Source: an uncultured Alphaproteobacteria bacterium (lineage in GTDB: Bacteria; Pseudomonadota; Alphaproteobacteria; Rs-D84). From it: DNA of 64,000 bases. The stretch's first letter is position 1; each line of letters starts with the position of its first letter. The DNA lies in NCBI GenBank assembly GCA_934255455.1, contig CAKQNS010000005.1, positions 4,816 to 68,815 of the forward strand, given 5' to 3'. The notes below the pieces were generated by a model, which worked only from the letters and a program-made list of their open reading frames with translations, had not been told where the DNA came from and did no database searches. Positions 26,962 to 35,465 of this stretch are shown one piece after another. Made by a program: the position numbers and the translations under genes.

Positions 26962-27401
26962 GTCAATCTTTGCATGATTTAATTGATGCGCAAAATGCCA
27001 AAAAATTTGCGACTGATGCCGGCACTGCCGCACATGCGCGGATGCGGCATATTGTAATTGATGGGGATGTGTTGCGTGGCGATGCCGAAACCGTCGCACG
27101 TGTGCGCAATCGTGCGGACTTGATGCCGTTTTTTGGTTCGCACGCATTGACCGAGGTTCCCGTTGCCGGGCGTATTCGTGGCAAATTTATCAGTCGTCGA
27201 ATTGACCGTATGGTTGTAAATGAATCTGACAAAACCGTTCTGATTATGGATTATAAAACCGATGTAAATCCGGATAATTTACGCGATGCATATTATGCCC
27301 AGGTTCGCGAATACATGGAATTGGTGCGACAAATATATCCCGGATATTCGGTGCGTGGGTACATTTTGTGGCTGCATAATTTTGTGTTGGAAAATGTGTA
27401 A
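26958..27401 (+). CDS. AddA-like PD-(D/E)XK nuclease as a separate ORF
   Basis: A 147-residue protein whose ATG overlaps the helicase stop as ATGA. GTAAHARMRHIV and the core DRMVVNESDKTVLIMDYKTD...YYAQVREYMELVRQIYP match the nuclease domain that normally closes AddA: Asp, then Asp-x-Lys, then the Gln-Tyr/Met helix. So the polypeptide seems to have been split into helicase and nuclease chains that could reassemble. A single-base assembly error could also produce this pattern, although the overlap is a classic coupling signal. The recN promoter begins 7 nt after its stop codon. Confidence 0.8.
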   Translation: MSQSLHDLIDAQNAKKFATDAGTAAHARMRHIVIDGDVLRGDAETVARVRNRADLMPFFGSHALTEVPVAGRIRGKFISRRIDRMVVNESDKTVLIMDYKTDVNPDNLRDAYYAQVREYMELVRQIYPGYSVRGYILWLHNFVLENV

Positions 27402-27407
27402 AATATC

Positions 27408-27437
27408 TTGAATTGGGGCGGGGCAAATCGCTATAAT
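27408..27437 (+). promoter_or_regulatory. Promoter of recN, leaderless
   Basis: TTGAAT (27408-27413), an 18-nt spacer and TATAAT (27432-27437). Only 6 nt separate the -10 from the ATG at 27444, so transcription should start at the A of ATG. Confidence 0.8.
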
Positions 27438-27443
27438 TTCGGC

Positions 27444-29102
27444 ATGCTGATTGGATTAAACATTTCTAATATCGTATTGATTGAAAAACTGAATTTGGAA
27501 TTCGGTGGTGGATTGAATGTGCTGACCGGGGAAACAGGCGCCGGGAAAAGTATTTTGCTGGATGCATTGTCGTTGGCGTTGGGTGCGCGTTCTGATGCGG
27601 GGCTGGTTCGTCATGGGTGTGATTTGGCGTCGGTTATCGCGGAATTTGATGCGTCGCCGGAATCGCTGAACCCATTGTTTGATGAATATGCAATTGATGT
27701 GTCGGATGGGAACCTGATATTGCGGCGCACATTGACCGCCGACGGGAAAAGCCGCGCGTGGATAAACGACACACCTGTTTCGATTAAGATATTAAAGCAG
27801 GTTGGTGATGCATTGGTTGAAATACATGGGCAATTTGCAAACCATACATTATTGAATCCGGCAACGCATCGCACGACACTGGATGATTTTGGTTGTGCAA
27901 ATATTGATGGGTATGCGGCATTGCTGGAATCGGTGCGCGATGCCTATGGCGAATATCACGCGGCAACGCGTCGATTGAACGAGTTAAATGAATTGCTGGC
28001 GCGGGCCGAGTCTGAACGTGATTTCTTAACGCATAATGTTGCAGAATTGCGCGCGCTGAATGTGCGCCCAGGCGAAGAAGATGAATTGGCCGCGCGTCGC
28101 GCTGCAATGATGAACACCGAAAAAGACGCCGCCATTTTGTCCGATGCAAACGAAGCATTGTCCCCGCGCGGGGCATCGTTGGATGAACAATTGTTTTCGG
28201 TGGCGCATATTTTGGAACATATTAAAACCGAACCTAACCCGTACCAGGCACAGATAGATAAATTGTATGATGTTGCGCAATCGGTGTCTGAAATTGCCGC
28301 CGCGTTGGCACCCGTTGAAATTGATACAGACAACATAGACGCGGTCGAGGAACGGTTATTTGCCATTCGTGCTGCGGCGCGCAAGCATCGCGTGTCGGCG
28401 GATGAATTGCCGGCAAAACTGGAACAAATGGCCACGGCATTAAATGCCATTGATAATTCTGATGCCGAATTAAAACGTGTGCGTGCCGCCGTCAGTGCGA
28501 AAAAGCAAGAATTTGAAAAGTACGCAAATAATTTGACACAAATGCGTGCGGCGGCGGGCGAACAATTGCGCACGCGCATATTGGCCGAATTACCCGACTT
28601 GAAACTGGGCCAGGCCGATTTTATGGTGCAAATTGATACGGTCGCACCAAATGCATCAGGCGCCGATGATATAGTATTTATGATAAAAACAAATCCTGGT
28701 ATGCCGTTTGCACCATTGCATCGTGCGGCATCTGGTGGCGAATTGGCGCGTTTGATGTTGGCGTTGCGCGTGGTGTTGGCGAATAATCAATCGTCACACA
28801 CATTTGTTTTTGACGAGGTTGACACCGGTATCAGTGGCGCCACCGCCAGTGCGGTCGGGTTGCGTTTGAATAAATTGGCATCTGCATCCCAGGCGTTGGT
28901 CATAACCCATTCGGCCCAGGTTGCCGGATTTGCGAATCATCATTTCAAAATTGAAAAGAATGTTGAAAACGACAAAACCACAACCACAGTGCATGAAATT
29001 TCGGGCAACGCGCGACTGAATGAAATTGCGCGCATTATCAGTGGTGCGGAAATAACACCGGAATCGTTGGCGACCGCGCGAACTTTAATCACAAACGAAT
29101 AA
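27444..29102 (+). CDS. recN: DNA repair protein RecN
   Basis: SMC-like ATPase that holds broken DNA ends during recombination. The 552-residue protein has Walker A GETGAGKSIL near residue 31, a central coiled coil, the ABC signature SGGELARLMLALRVVL and Walker B FVFDEVDTGISG, followed by LVITHSAQVAGFANHHFKIEK. Length matches the family. The start MLIGLNISNIVLIEKL is the conserved RecN N-terminus and lies at the expected transcription start; no ribosome site is present, consistent with a leaderless mRNA. Confidence 0.96.
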   Translation: MLIGLNISNIVLIEKLNLEFGGGLNVLTGETGAGKSILLDALSLALGARSDAGLVRHGCDLASVIAEFDASPESLNPLFDEYAIDVSDGNLILRRTLTADGKSRAWINDTPVSIKILKQVGDALVEIHGQFANHTLLNPATHRTTLDDFGCANIDGYAALLESVRDAYGEYHAATRRLNELNELLARAESERDFLTHNVAELRALNVRPGEEDELAARRAAMMNTEKDAAILSDANEALSPRGASLDEQLFSVAHILEHIKTEPNPYQAQIDKLYDVAQSVSEIAAALAPVEIDTDNIDAVEERLFAIRAAARKHRVSADELPAKLEQMATALNAIDNSDAELKRVRAAVSAKKQEFEKYANNLTQMRAAAGEQLRTRILAELPDLKLGQADFMVQIDTVAPNASGADDIVFMIKTNPGMPFAPLHRAASGGELARLMLALRVVLANNQSSHTFVFDEVDTGISGATASAVGLRLNKLASASQALVITHSAQVAGFANHHFKIEKNVENDKTTTTVHEISGNARLNEIARIISGAEITPESLATARTLITNE

Positions 29103-29110
29103 GTAAAAAT

Positions 29111-29135
29111 AAAGGCCGTATACGCGGCCTTTGTT
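29111..29135 (+). terminator. Terminator between recN and xseA (convergent)
   Basis: Stem AAAGGCCG/CGGCCTTT with loop TATACG; short T run. It overlaps the xseA stop codon. Confidence 0.7.
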
Positions 29136-30372
29136 AAATCTGTAATATCCCGTCGGCAAATTCAATTGATGCAATTCTGGGGGCGTTTTCGGCGCGCGCA
29201 ATGATATTATTTTTGTCGTCGCGTGCAATTGCATAACCGCGCGCCAATACATTTTTATAACTAAGCGAGTTCAACATCTGTCCCAAATGGCCAACCGATT
29301 GATTCAAAGTCGCCATTTTGTTCTGCAATATGTTTTGCAGCGTTGCAACCGTGTTCATTTTTTGATGTGCGGTGGTCAATGCGCCCGTTATAAAAATGTT
29401 CATCGTGCGCGATATGTCGTCCAAACGCTGGGCCTGCTCCATAACCATTTGGCGCGGACTTTTAATAGTAATTGAATCAATACGCGATTTTGCGTTTACC
29501 AAACGAGTGGTGAAATTTGACGACATACGATGCCACATATTGTCCAAATCTTGGAACAATGACAGTTTCGTCGGCACCACAGTTTCGGCCGCACCGGTTG
29601 GGGTTGGGGCGCGCACATCGGCGGCAAAATCAATCAGCATCCAATCGGGTTCGTGTCCAACACCGGAAATCAGTGGAATGTGGCTGGCCGCGGCGGCGCG
29701 TACAACAATTTCTTCGGAAAAAGGCAACAGGTCTTCCAAACTGCCGCCACCACGCGCAACGATGATTACATCAACATTATTTGCGCGATTAAAATATTCA
29801 ATACCGGCGGCAACCTCGGCCGCGGCGGTGGCGCCTTGAACCGTTGCCGGGTACAAAATAACGCGCACTGGGAATCGTTCGCGCAAACGGTTTTGAATGT
29901 CTTGGAATGCGGCGCCGGTCGGGCTGGTCACAACGCCGATGGTCTGGGGCAGGCGTGGCAACGGCTTTTTACGCGATGCGTCAAACAGTCCCTCGGCCGC
30001 CAATTTGCGTTTGCGTTCTTCCAGCATTTTCAGAATTGCACCAACGCCCGCCATTTCGATTTCGCTGACGATAATTTGGTAATTGCTGCGTGCCGGATAT
30101 GTCGTAAAACGACCGGTTATTATAACCTCCAGTCCATCGTCCAATTTGAACGGAATCGGCGTGCTGCGCCATATAATTGCAGATATTGCGGCGCCAGCAT
30201 CCTTTATCGTCATATATATGTGACCCGATGTTGCACGCGTAATTTGCGACAATTCGCCACGGATTTTTATGCGCGGAAATGCGGTTTCAACAACGCCCTT
30301 TAACAGTGCCGATGCATCAGACACACTAAACACGGTGTCAGGTTGTACTAATGGTTCTGGTTTTTCCAACAT
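29134..30372 (-). CDS. xseA: Exodeoxyribonuclease VII large subunit
   Basis: ExoVII degrades single-stranded DNA from both ends. The 412-residue protein has an N-terminal OB-fold (about 15-110; FPRIKIRGELSQITRATSGHIYMTIKD), then the catalytic domain with IGVVTSPTGAAFQDIQNRL, DVIIVARGGGSLEDLLPFSEEIVVRAAAASHIPLISGVGHEPDWMLIDFAADVRAPTPTGAAE, and a C-terminal helical part with GYAIARD. Slightly shorter than the 450 or so residues of E. coli, mainly in the coiled coil. Its ATG follows the upstream stop directly (TAAATG). xseB is not in the window. Confidence 0.95.
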   Translation of the reverse strand: MLEKPEPLVQPDTVFSVSDASALLKGVVETAFPRIKIRGELSQITRATSGHIYMTIKDAGAAISAIIWRSTPIPFKLDDGLEVIITGRFTTYPARSNYQIIVSEIEMAGVGAILKMLEERKRKLAAEGLFDASRKKPLPRLPQTIGVVTSPTGAAFQDIQNRLRERFPVRVILYPATVQGATAAAEVAAGIEYFNRANNVDVIIVARGGGSLEDLLPFSEEIVVRAAAASHIPLISGVGHEPDWMLIDFAADVRAPTPTGAAETVVPTKLSLFQDLDNMWHRMSSNFTTRLVNAKSRIDSITIKSPRQMVMEQAQRLDDISRTMNIFITGALTTAHQKMNTVATLQNILQNKMATLNQSVGHLGQMLNSLSYKNVLARGYAIARDDKNNIIARAENAPRIASIEFADGILQI

Positions 30373-30864
30373 TTATCGATTATCCAATGCTTGTTTAATT
30401 TCCTGCATAAACATTTTTTTATTTGGGGTGCGCATTTCGCCAACGGGTTTATTTATAGGGGATGCAACCTCGTACGGGACATGCAATGGCGCAAATGTAT
30501 CGCATGTTGTATCAAATACCAAGTTATGCGAGCGTTCACGATTAAACACAACCGGTGCATATTCCCATGTTCCCAGTTTTATCGCGGATGGTTCCCATAT
30601 TGTGTCGCCCCCATACAGTTCATAAATACATATCGTGGATAATGCACAAAATCCCTTGGGCCACGGGGTAAAGCCCATAAATTGCATATCACCAATATAT
30701 CTGTCACGAAACAGGTGGTCGGCATATTTACTGCGCAACACGTATGTGATATCGTGCAATGTGTATTGTGCATCAAAGCGTTCCAACGCAAATCTGTCGA
30801 TTTGTGTTGCCAAATCCAGCAACCGTTCGGTTGCGGCGTTATATCGTCTTACATAATCATCCAT
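30373..30864 (-). CDS. Hypothetical protein upstream of xseA
   Basis: A 163-residue protein starting MDDYVRRYNAATERLLDLATQID. It has a helical N-terminal part and an aromatic-rich middle (DMQFMGFTPWPKGFCALSTICIYELYGGDTIWEP) with several cysteines, no signal peptide and no obvious membrane segment. The start is chosen because a -35/-10 pair ends 7 nt before this ATG, so the mRNA would be leaderless. It is co-transcribed with xseA. No family recognised. Confidence 0.6.
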   Translation of the reverse strand: MDDYVRRYNAATERLLDLATQIDRFALERFDAQYTLHDITYVLRSKYADHLFRDRYIGDMQFMGFTPWPKGFCALSTICIYELYGGDTIWEPSAIKLGTWEYAPVVFNRERSHNLVFDTTCDTFAPLHVPYEVASPINKPVGEMRTPNKKMFMQEIKQALDNR

Positions 30865-30871
30865 GCCGAAT

Positions 30872-30900
30872 ATTATACCACAAAACGCCAAAATATTCAA
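30872..30900 (-). promoter_or_regulatory. Promoter of the 30864 gene and xseA, leaderless
   Basis: TTGAAT (30895-30900), a 17-nt spacer and TATAAT (30872-30877) on the minus strand; 7 nt remain before the ATG. It begins right behind the tsaD stop codon. Confidence 0.8.
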
Positions 30901-32028
30901 TTACAATTCGGTCAATGGCCAACGCGGGCGCGGTGCGATTGGCGTTGTGACAATGCGTCCCAAACGATAGTTTTCAATGCCCGCCCATGCAATCATCGCG
31001 CCGTTATCGGTGCACAAATTCATTGGTGGGGCGGCAAATGTCATATTGTGTTGCGTGGCCAATTGTTCCATTGCAGCACGAATAGCGCTGTTTTTCGCAA
31101 CACCGCCGGCAACAACCAATGTTTGTGGTGCGGCCGCGACAACGCGCGCATCGTGCATTGCATTATTCAAACGATTGATAATGCAATCAACAACCGCCGA
31201 TTGAAATGATGCACAGAAATCATTTATAAATTCATCACTGTGTGGGGCGGAATTTTTATCCAAAAATGTGCGCGCCGCAGTTTTTATACCGCTGAACGAA
31301 AAATCACATCCGGGTTTATCGCACAATGGACGCGGAAAATGAAACGCGTTTTTGTTTCCCTGTTGTGCGCGCTGGTCCACAATTGGGCCGCCTGGATACC
31401 CCAATCCCAACATTTTTGATACTTTGTCAAATGCTTCGCCCGCGCTGTCGTCTAATGTTTGACCAATCATTTCATATTGACCAACACCGCGTACCAACAA
31501 TATTTGACAATGCCCGCCCGATGCCAGCATCAGCAAATATGGAAATTCAACCGATGTTTTTCCATCGCCACCATTTGCCGCCGCCGCGTGCAAACGCGGA
31601 ACCAGGGCGTGCCCCTCCAGATGATTGACCGCAACCAATGGTTTGCCAGTCGCCTGGGAAATGCCGGTGGCGGCCATCCATCCAACTAACACACCGCCAA
31701 TTAAACCCGGGCCCGCGGTCGCAGCGATAACATCAATATCATCAATTGTTTTGCTGGCCTTGTCCAATGTTTGGCGAACAACGGTGTCAATTGCCAATAT
31801 ATGCGCGCGTGCGGCCAGTTCTGGAACCACACCTCCGTATTTCTGGTGCTCGGGTATTTGCGAATAGATTATATGCGACAAAATATTACGATCAGAATCC
31901 ACAATTGCTGCCGATGTTTCGTCGCACGACGATTCAATCCCCAGGCACAGCACCGGTCGCCCATCGCCATGATGCGCATCACCCGCCATATTGCCCATAT
32001 CCATACGAATCAATTTTTCATCAGTCAT
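30901..32028 (-). CDS. tsaD: TsaD, tRNA threonylcarbamoyladenosine transferase
   Basis: Catalytic subunit that transfers threonylcarbamoyl to tRNA A37. The 375-residue ASKHA protein has LGIESSCDETSAAIVD, the metal-binding VNHLEGHALVPRL (His pair), PYLLMLASGGHCQILLV, DDSAGEAFDKVSKMLGLGYPGGP and VVAGGVAKNSAIRAAM. The N-terminus is about 25 residues longer than usual (DMGNMAGDAHHGDGR), so an internal start is possible, but the upstream frame overlaps it by 8 nt as expected in an operon. It is last in the DUF2155 operon. Its partner TsaB is at 55-600. Confidence 0.95.
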   Translation of the reverse strand: MTDEKLIRMDMGNMAGDAHHGDGRPVLCLGIESSCDETSAAIVDSDRNILSHIIYSQIPEHQKYGGVVPELAARAHILAIDTVVRQTLDKASKTIDDIDVIAATAGPGLIGGVLVGWMAATGISQATGKPLVAVNHLEGHALVPRLHAAAANGGDGKTSVEFPYLLMLASGGHCQILLVRGVGQYEMIGQTLDDSAGEAFDKVSKMLGLGYPGGPIVDQRAQQGNKNAFHFPRPLCDKPGCDFSFSGIKTAARTFLDKNSAPHSDEFINDFCASFQSAVVDCIINRLNNAMHDARVVAAAPQTLVVAGGVAKNSAIRAAMEQLATQHNMTFAAPPMNLCTDNGAMIAWAGIENYRLGRIVTTPIAPRPRWPLTEL

Positions 32029-32716
32029 TTTTTATTCCCAATAATGTTACACCCAAATTGTTTTTATTTTTCCGGCGTTGTGATATATATTCGTAAAAAT
32101 CTTCATCAACAACGCGGCCGGTCGTGCTGGATGCGTGACGCAGCACGCCGCCCGGCAATAAAAATCCCATGTGTACAACCGCCAAATCGGTGCCTATTTT
32201 TTCGGCGCGTGCGGCCGATTTATCAACAATGAACAGCACAATCAACGGTTCGGTATTGTCAATTTTGTCGATGTTTGCATACGGAATATATACCAGGTCG
32301 GTTTCCGTCACTGCGTCGCCGGATTCAATATTATGAACGCGTCGCATCCACGAAGCGCGGTCAATCATAACATGGCGCAGGGCGGTTTTGCCGTATTTGC
32401 GACTGGCATTATACACAATGTTGGAATTGTTTGGAATCCATTCGGTTTCAATAAAATGATTGCGATTCATAAAATCAATTTCGCCATTTTTATATCTGAT
32501 TTTATTTAATTTTTCTGTGTCGCCATCGGCCAATGCCGTTTCAACAAATGTTGTGCAATCAAATGCGTCGGTTCGAATCAACGGATCGGTGTCTGGGGCA
32601 CGCATTTCACCCAATGGGTCGGCAACATACGACGCACCAATGTATTTGTCGCCAATGGTGTTGTGTGCGCACGCAACGCACCCGCCCAGAATAAAAGCCA
32701 ACAACAACCGTTTCAT
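32021..32716 (-). CDS. DUF1460 lipoprotein, amidase-like
   Basis: A 231-residue protein starting MKRLLLAFILGGCVACAHN; the lipobox-like CVAC suggests lipidation and an envelope location. RTDAFDCTTFVETALA contains the Cys expected as nucleophile in DUF1460, a family of NlpC/P60-like folds with N-acetylmuramoyl-L-alanine amidase activity in known members; His residues follow later (VVHMGFLLPGG, LRHASS). The family link is my recognition of the DCTTFVE pattern. It starts 2 nt after the previous stop codon and overlaps tsaD by 8 nt. Confidence 0.75.
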   Translation of the reverse strand: MKRLLLAFILGGCVACAHNTIGDKYIGASYVADPLGEMRAPDTDPLIRTDAFDCTTFVETALADGDTEKLNKIRYKNGEIDFMNRNHFIETEWIPNNSNIVYNASRKYGKTALRHVMIDRASWMRRVHNIESGDAVTETDLVYIPYANIDKIDNTEPLIVLFIVDKSAARAEKIGTDLAVVHMGFLLPGGVLRHASSTTGRVVDEDFYEYISQRRKNKNNLGVTLLGIKND

Positions 32717-32718
32717 TT

Positions 32719-33081
32719 TTACTGATATTGTTTTATTTGTGCGCCCGTATAACACAACGATACCGCGTCGCGCACCGCCATTTCGTCGGCGCCATCCAGC
32801 GATGCGATTTTGTCCACACACGCAACCAATAAATCGTTGTTATCGGCGCCCGCGGTAAGTACCCGCACGGCCGCCGCGCGGCGTTCGACCGGCGCCTTTT
32901 TCCATGTGCGCAAATCACCCGATTCCAAACTGCTGGAATGCATAGATGCAAAGAACGACGCCGCAACCACTATAATCGCGGCCGCGCCAATAAATATTTT
33001 CACGCCGCGGCGGAATGTGCGCTTGAATTCACTTTTGGGTGCGTCTGTCACGGGTTGTACGGTTTGTGTTTCATTATCCAT
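32719..33081 (-). CDS. Small single-pass membrane protein
   Basis: A 120-residue protein with a basic cytoplasmic N-terminus (EFKRTFRRGVK), one transmembrane helix (IFIGAAAIIVVAASFFASM, about 29-47) and a soluble, probably periplasmic, helical domain with two cysteines (ACVDKIAS, AVSLCYTG) that could form a disulphide. It lies between the DUF2155 and DUF1460 genes in one operon. No family recognised. Confidence 0.65.
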   Translation of the reverse strand: MDNETQTVQPVTDAPKSEFKRTFRRGVKIFIGAAAIIVVAASFFASMHSSSLESGDLRTWKKAPVERRAAAVRVLTAGADNNDLLVACVDKIASLDGADEMAVRDAVSLCYTGAQIKQYQ

Positions 33082-33093
33082 TTGCGACCTCCG

Positions 33094-33441
33094 TTATTCG
33101 CATTTTACCAACCATAAATCATAATCAGCGTTTTGTAATGGATTGTTGCCGGGTTCGTTGCGGCTCATCCAGCCACCAAATATTTGTCCATCGGTGGATT
33201 TGGTAATCTCGATAAAGGCAAAGAAATCTTCGGCCTGGAACGGGTCGGTCTGTTTGCACGCGCGCACGGTAATATCCAATTTTTCAAATTTGGTCGGCGT
33301 GTCTACGGGCACAACCAGTGTTTGCACCTTGCCGGCGGCCTTGTCCATAACGCGCAATGTTGCGGTGTTGCGGTCAATATACGCATTTGCGGTGCCAGTA
33401 CACATTATAAAAATCAACAAAAATCCGAATATTTTTTTCAT
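33094..33441 (-). CDS. DUF2155 secreted protein
   Basis: A 115-residue protein starting MKKIFGFLLIFIMCTGTANA, a Sec signal. The mature part has LDITVRACKQTDP, AFIEI, GGWMSRNEPGNNPLQNADYDLWLVKC, the DUF2155 pattern found in alphaproteobacteria (two cysteines, Gly-Trp-Met, then a YDxWxxxC end). Function unknown; likely periplasmic and disulphide-bonded. It opens a four-gene operon ending in tsaD. A promoter with an inverted repeat around its -10 ends 7 nt before the ATG, so the mRNA is probably leaderless. Confidence 0.82.
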   Translation of the reverse strand: MKKIFGFLLIFIMCTGTANAYIDRNTATLRVMDKAAGKVQTLVVPVDTPTKFEKLDITVRACKQTDPFQAEDFFAFIEITKSTDGQIFGGWMSRNEPGNNPLQNADYDLWLVKCE

Positions 33442-33477
33442 ACCAAATATATTACATTTGGTGTGATGTAATGTCAA
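33442..33477 (-). promoter_or_regulatory. Promoter of the DUF2155-tsaD operon with inverted repeat
   Basis: TTGACA (33472-33477), a 17-nt spacer and TAATAT (33449-33454) on the minus strand, 7 nt from the ATG. A perfect inverted repeat ACCAAAT-N7-ATTTGGT (33442-33462) flanks the -10 and could be an operator. Confidence 0.7.
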
Positions 33478-33492
33478 ATTGTTATATTAAAC

Positions 33493-33515
33493 AAAAAACA
33501 CCGCCAATGGCGGTG
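33493..33515 (-). terminator. Terminator of the rpsP-rplS operon
   Basis: Stem CACCGCC/GGCGGTG with loop ATT and six T on the minus strand, downstream of rplS. Confidence 0.92.
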
Positions 33516-33544
33516 CTTTGGATTTTATATTTTGCGATGCAAAA

Positions 33545-33934
33545 TTATTTGCTGGCCTTTTCAGCAGATGTGGCCGACAAATCTTCAACAATACGGGCCT
33601 TTTTACCAGACAGACCACGCAAGAAGAACAATTTTGCACGGCGAACGCGACCAATACGAACCTTTTCGATTTTTTCAATCGCTGGGCTGTACAATGGAAA
33701 TTTACGTTCAACGCCAACACCATACGCTTCGCGGCGAACTGTAAACGACGCATTGTTTCCCATGCCGCCATCGCGTGCGATAACAACACCTTCGAAAACC
33801 TGGATACGGAATTTGTCGCCATCTTTGATTTTGACATATACCTTTAATGTATCACCGGCCTTGAATACAGGGATTTTTTTGTCAGCTTTCAGTTTTTCAA
33901 CTTGTGCCGCTTCGATTTTTTTAATGATGCTCAT
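33545..33934 (-). CDS. rplS: Ribosomal protein L19
   Basis: A 129-residue L19 of the 50S subunit at the subunit interface. [92 protein letters not shown] is the full family pattern. Its ATG overlaps the trmD stop by 4 nt. It is last in the rpsP-rimM-X-trmD-rplS operon. Confidence 0.98.
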   Translation of the reverse strand: MSIIKKIEAAQVEKLKADKKIPVFKAGDTLKVYVKIKDGDKFRIQVFEGVVIARDGGMGNNASFTVRREAYGVGVERKFPLYSPAIEKIEKVRIGRVRRAKLFFLRGLSGKKARIVEDLSATSAEKASK

Positions 33935-34617
33935 TTTTCATTTTCCTTTATTAAATCCGGACGACGTTGTTTTGTTAAATCGTCCGACTGTTGTTTCCGC
34001 CACCGTTCGATATTGCCGTGGTGACCGGACAGCAGGACTTCTGGGACATTGTGTCCACGCCATGCTGACGGGCGGGTGTATAACGGCCATTCCAGCCCCC
34101 CGATTTCAAAACTTTCGTTTGCGGTGGATTCATTTCCACCGTGCAGTACATTATCCATCAAGCGGACGCAACTGTCAATAAAAACTTGGGCGGCGATTTC
34201 ACCGCCGGACAGTATATAATCGCCAATAGATAATTCCGTTATATCATATTCGTCGATAATGCGTTGATCTATGCCCTCGTACCGGCCACACAACAATGTA
34301 TATGTTGCATTCCGGTCGGCGGCAAATTCACGCACCATTTTTTGATCCAACCGCGGGCCGCGCGGCGAAAAATATATAATTTTGCCGCGATTTTGCACGG
34401 AATCAATCGCGTTGCCCAATGCGTCGGGACGCATAACCATACCCGCGCCACCGCCAAATTGTTCGTCGTCAACACTGCCATAATTATTTATGGCAAAATC
34501 ACGAATATTGATTGCATCATACGACCATACACCGCGCTCCAACGCACGTCCAACAACGCCACCGGACAATGTGCCCGGGAACATTTCTGGAAAAATGGTC
34601 AGTATATTAAAGTGCAT
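33931..34617 (-). CDS. trmD: tRNA (guanine37-N1)-methyltransferase
   Basis: Makes m1G37 in tRNAs reading CNN and some GNN codons, preventing +1 frameshifts. The 228-residue SPOUT protein shows [74 protein letters not shown] (trefoil-knot SAM site) and [10 protein letters not shown]. Standard length and order. It is preceded by the small Cys-rich ORF instead of following rimM directly. Confidence 0.97.
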   Translation of the reverse strand: MHFNILTIFPEMFPGTLSGGVVGRALERGVWSYDAINIRDFAINNYGSVDDEQFGGGAGMVMRPDALGNAIDSVQNRGKIIYFSPRGPRLDQKMVREFAADRNATYTLLCGRYEGIDQRIIDEYDITELSIGDYILSGGEIAAQVFIDSCVRLMDNVLHGGNESTANESFEIGGLEWPLYTRPSAWRGHNVPEVLLSGHHGNIERWRKQQSDDLTKQRRPDLIKENEK

Positions 34618-34620
34618 TTC

Positions 34621-34941
34621 TTAACGTGTTTTTTGATGTTCGTATACCCGGCAAGGCTCAGGATAGTCCGATGTTGCGCGCAATATACGGCCATTTACGC
34701 TGACAAATCGGCCGATACAATACGGCGCGTCGCCATTGGTTTCCATCATTGGGCATTTTGCATCATGTGGAATAATGCGGCGCCCCCACGTGTCAACCGG
34801 GTAATCCATAAATTGTTTGCAAACATGCACGCATGCACAATAGTGTGTGCCGTCGATAATGCTGGGCTGTTTTGGAACAAAAATTCTCTGTTCATCAGAT
34901 TCTAATTCAGATTCTGATATAAATGGTTTGGGAATCAGCAT
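34621..34941 (-). CDS. Small Cys-rich protein between rimM and trmD
   Basis: A 106-residue soluble protein with six cysteines: HYCACVHVC near 34-40, then AKCPMM, APYCIGRF and PEPCRVYE. The spacing suggests a metal site or an Fe-S-like fold, but no known motif is complete. It sits tightly between rimM (11 nt upstream) and trmD (3 nt downstream), where most bacteria have no gene. No family recognised; a role in the operon's theme (ribosome or tRNA) is only suggested by position. Confidence 0.65.
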   Translation of the reverse strand: MLIPKPFISESELESDEQRIFVPKQPSIIDGTHYCACVHVCKQFMDYPVDTWGRRIIPHDAKCPMMETNGDAPYCIGRFVSVNGRILRATSDYPEPCRVYEHQKTR

Positions 34942-34952
34942 TTTATGTTTCC

Positions 34953-35417
34953 TTATATTGTAATGGTTCGTGCGTCCATATCAACCATGGCCCCGGCAAA
35001 AGACACCATTTCCCCGTTATCCAGTTCAATAATGTCGCCCGCGCCATAGTTCTGAAAACACGCGACCGTACCGATTGATTCGCCCCCCCGCAATACCACA
35101 AATCCAATCAAGTCCGATTGATAATATTCACCCGCGCCCAGTTCGGGCAGGGCATCGCGCGAAATAAACAATTCTGTTCCGCGCAGTGTTTCCGCGTCAT
35201 TGCGGGTATCAATCCCGTCAATGCGCGCAATAATAACATCAGATGTCGGCGATGCGCGACGCACAAAATGAAATGCACCCGGCGCAAACCGGTCGCATAT
35301 TATTTCAAAATGTTGAAAGTCCATTGGACTGGCGGAAAAGGTTTGAACACGAACCTGACCCCGAATACCCTGGGGAGCGACGATTTTTCCAACCAAAATT
35401 TGCGCATTGTTCGACAT
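34953..35417 (-). CDS. rimM: Ribosome maturation factor RimM
   Basis: RimM binds S19 and helps mature the 30S head. The 154-residue protein starts MSNNAQILVGKIVAPQGIRGQVRVQTF and carries the PRC-barrel part (GEYYQSDLIGFVVLRGGESIGTVACFQNYGAGDIIELDNGEMVSFA). AGGA precedes this ATG. The terminator-like hairpin of rpsP lies just upstream, so expression of rimM and the rest may depend on read-through. Confidence 0.94.
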   Translation of the reverse strand: MSNNAQILVGKIVAPQGIRGQVRVQTFSASPMDFQHFEIICDRFAPGAFHFVRRASPTSDVIIARIDGIDTRNDAETLRGTELFISRDALPELGAGEYYQSDLIGFVVLRGGESIGTVACFQNYGAGDIIELDNGEMVSFAGAMVDMDARTITI

Positions 35418-35428
35418 AATAAATCCTG

Positions 35429-35458
35429 AAAAATGCGCCCACAAATGCGGGCGCATTT
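35429..35458 (-). terminator. Hairpin between rpsP and rimM (terminator-like)
   Basis: A 10-bp stem AAATGCGCCC/GGGCGCATTT followed on the minus strand by T residues, right after the rpsP stop. It may reduce read-through into rimM and so raise S16 relative to the rest. Confidence 0.75.
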
Positions 35459-35465
35459 GGCAAAA

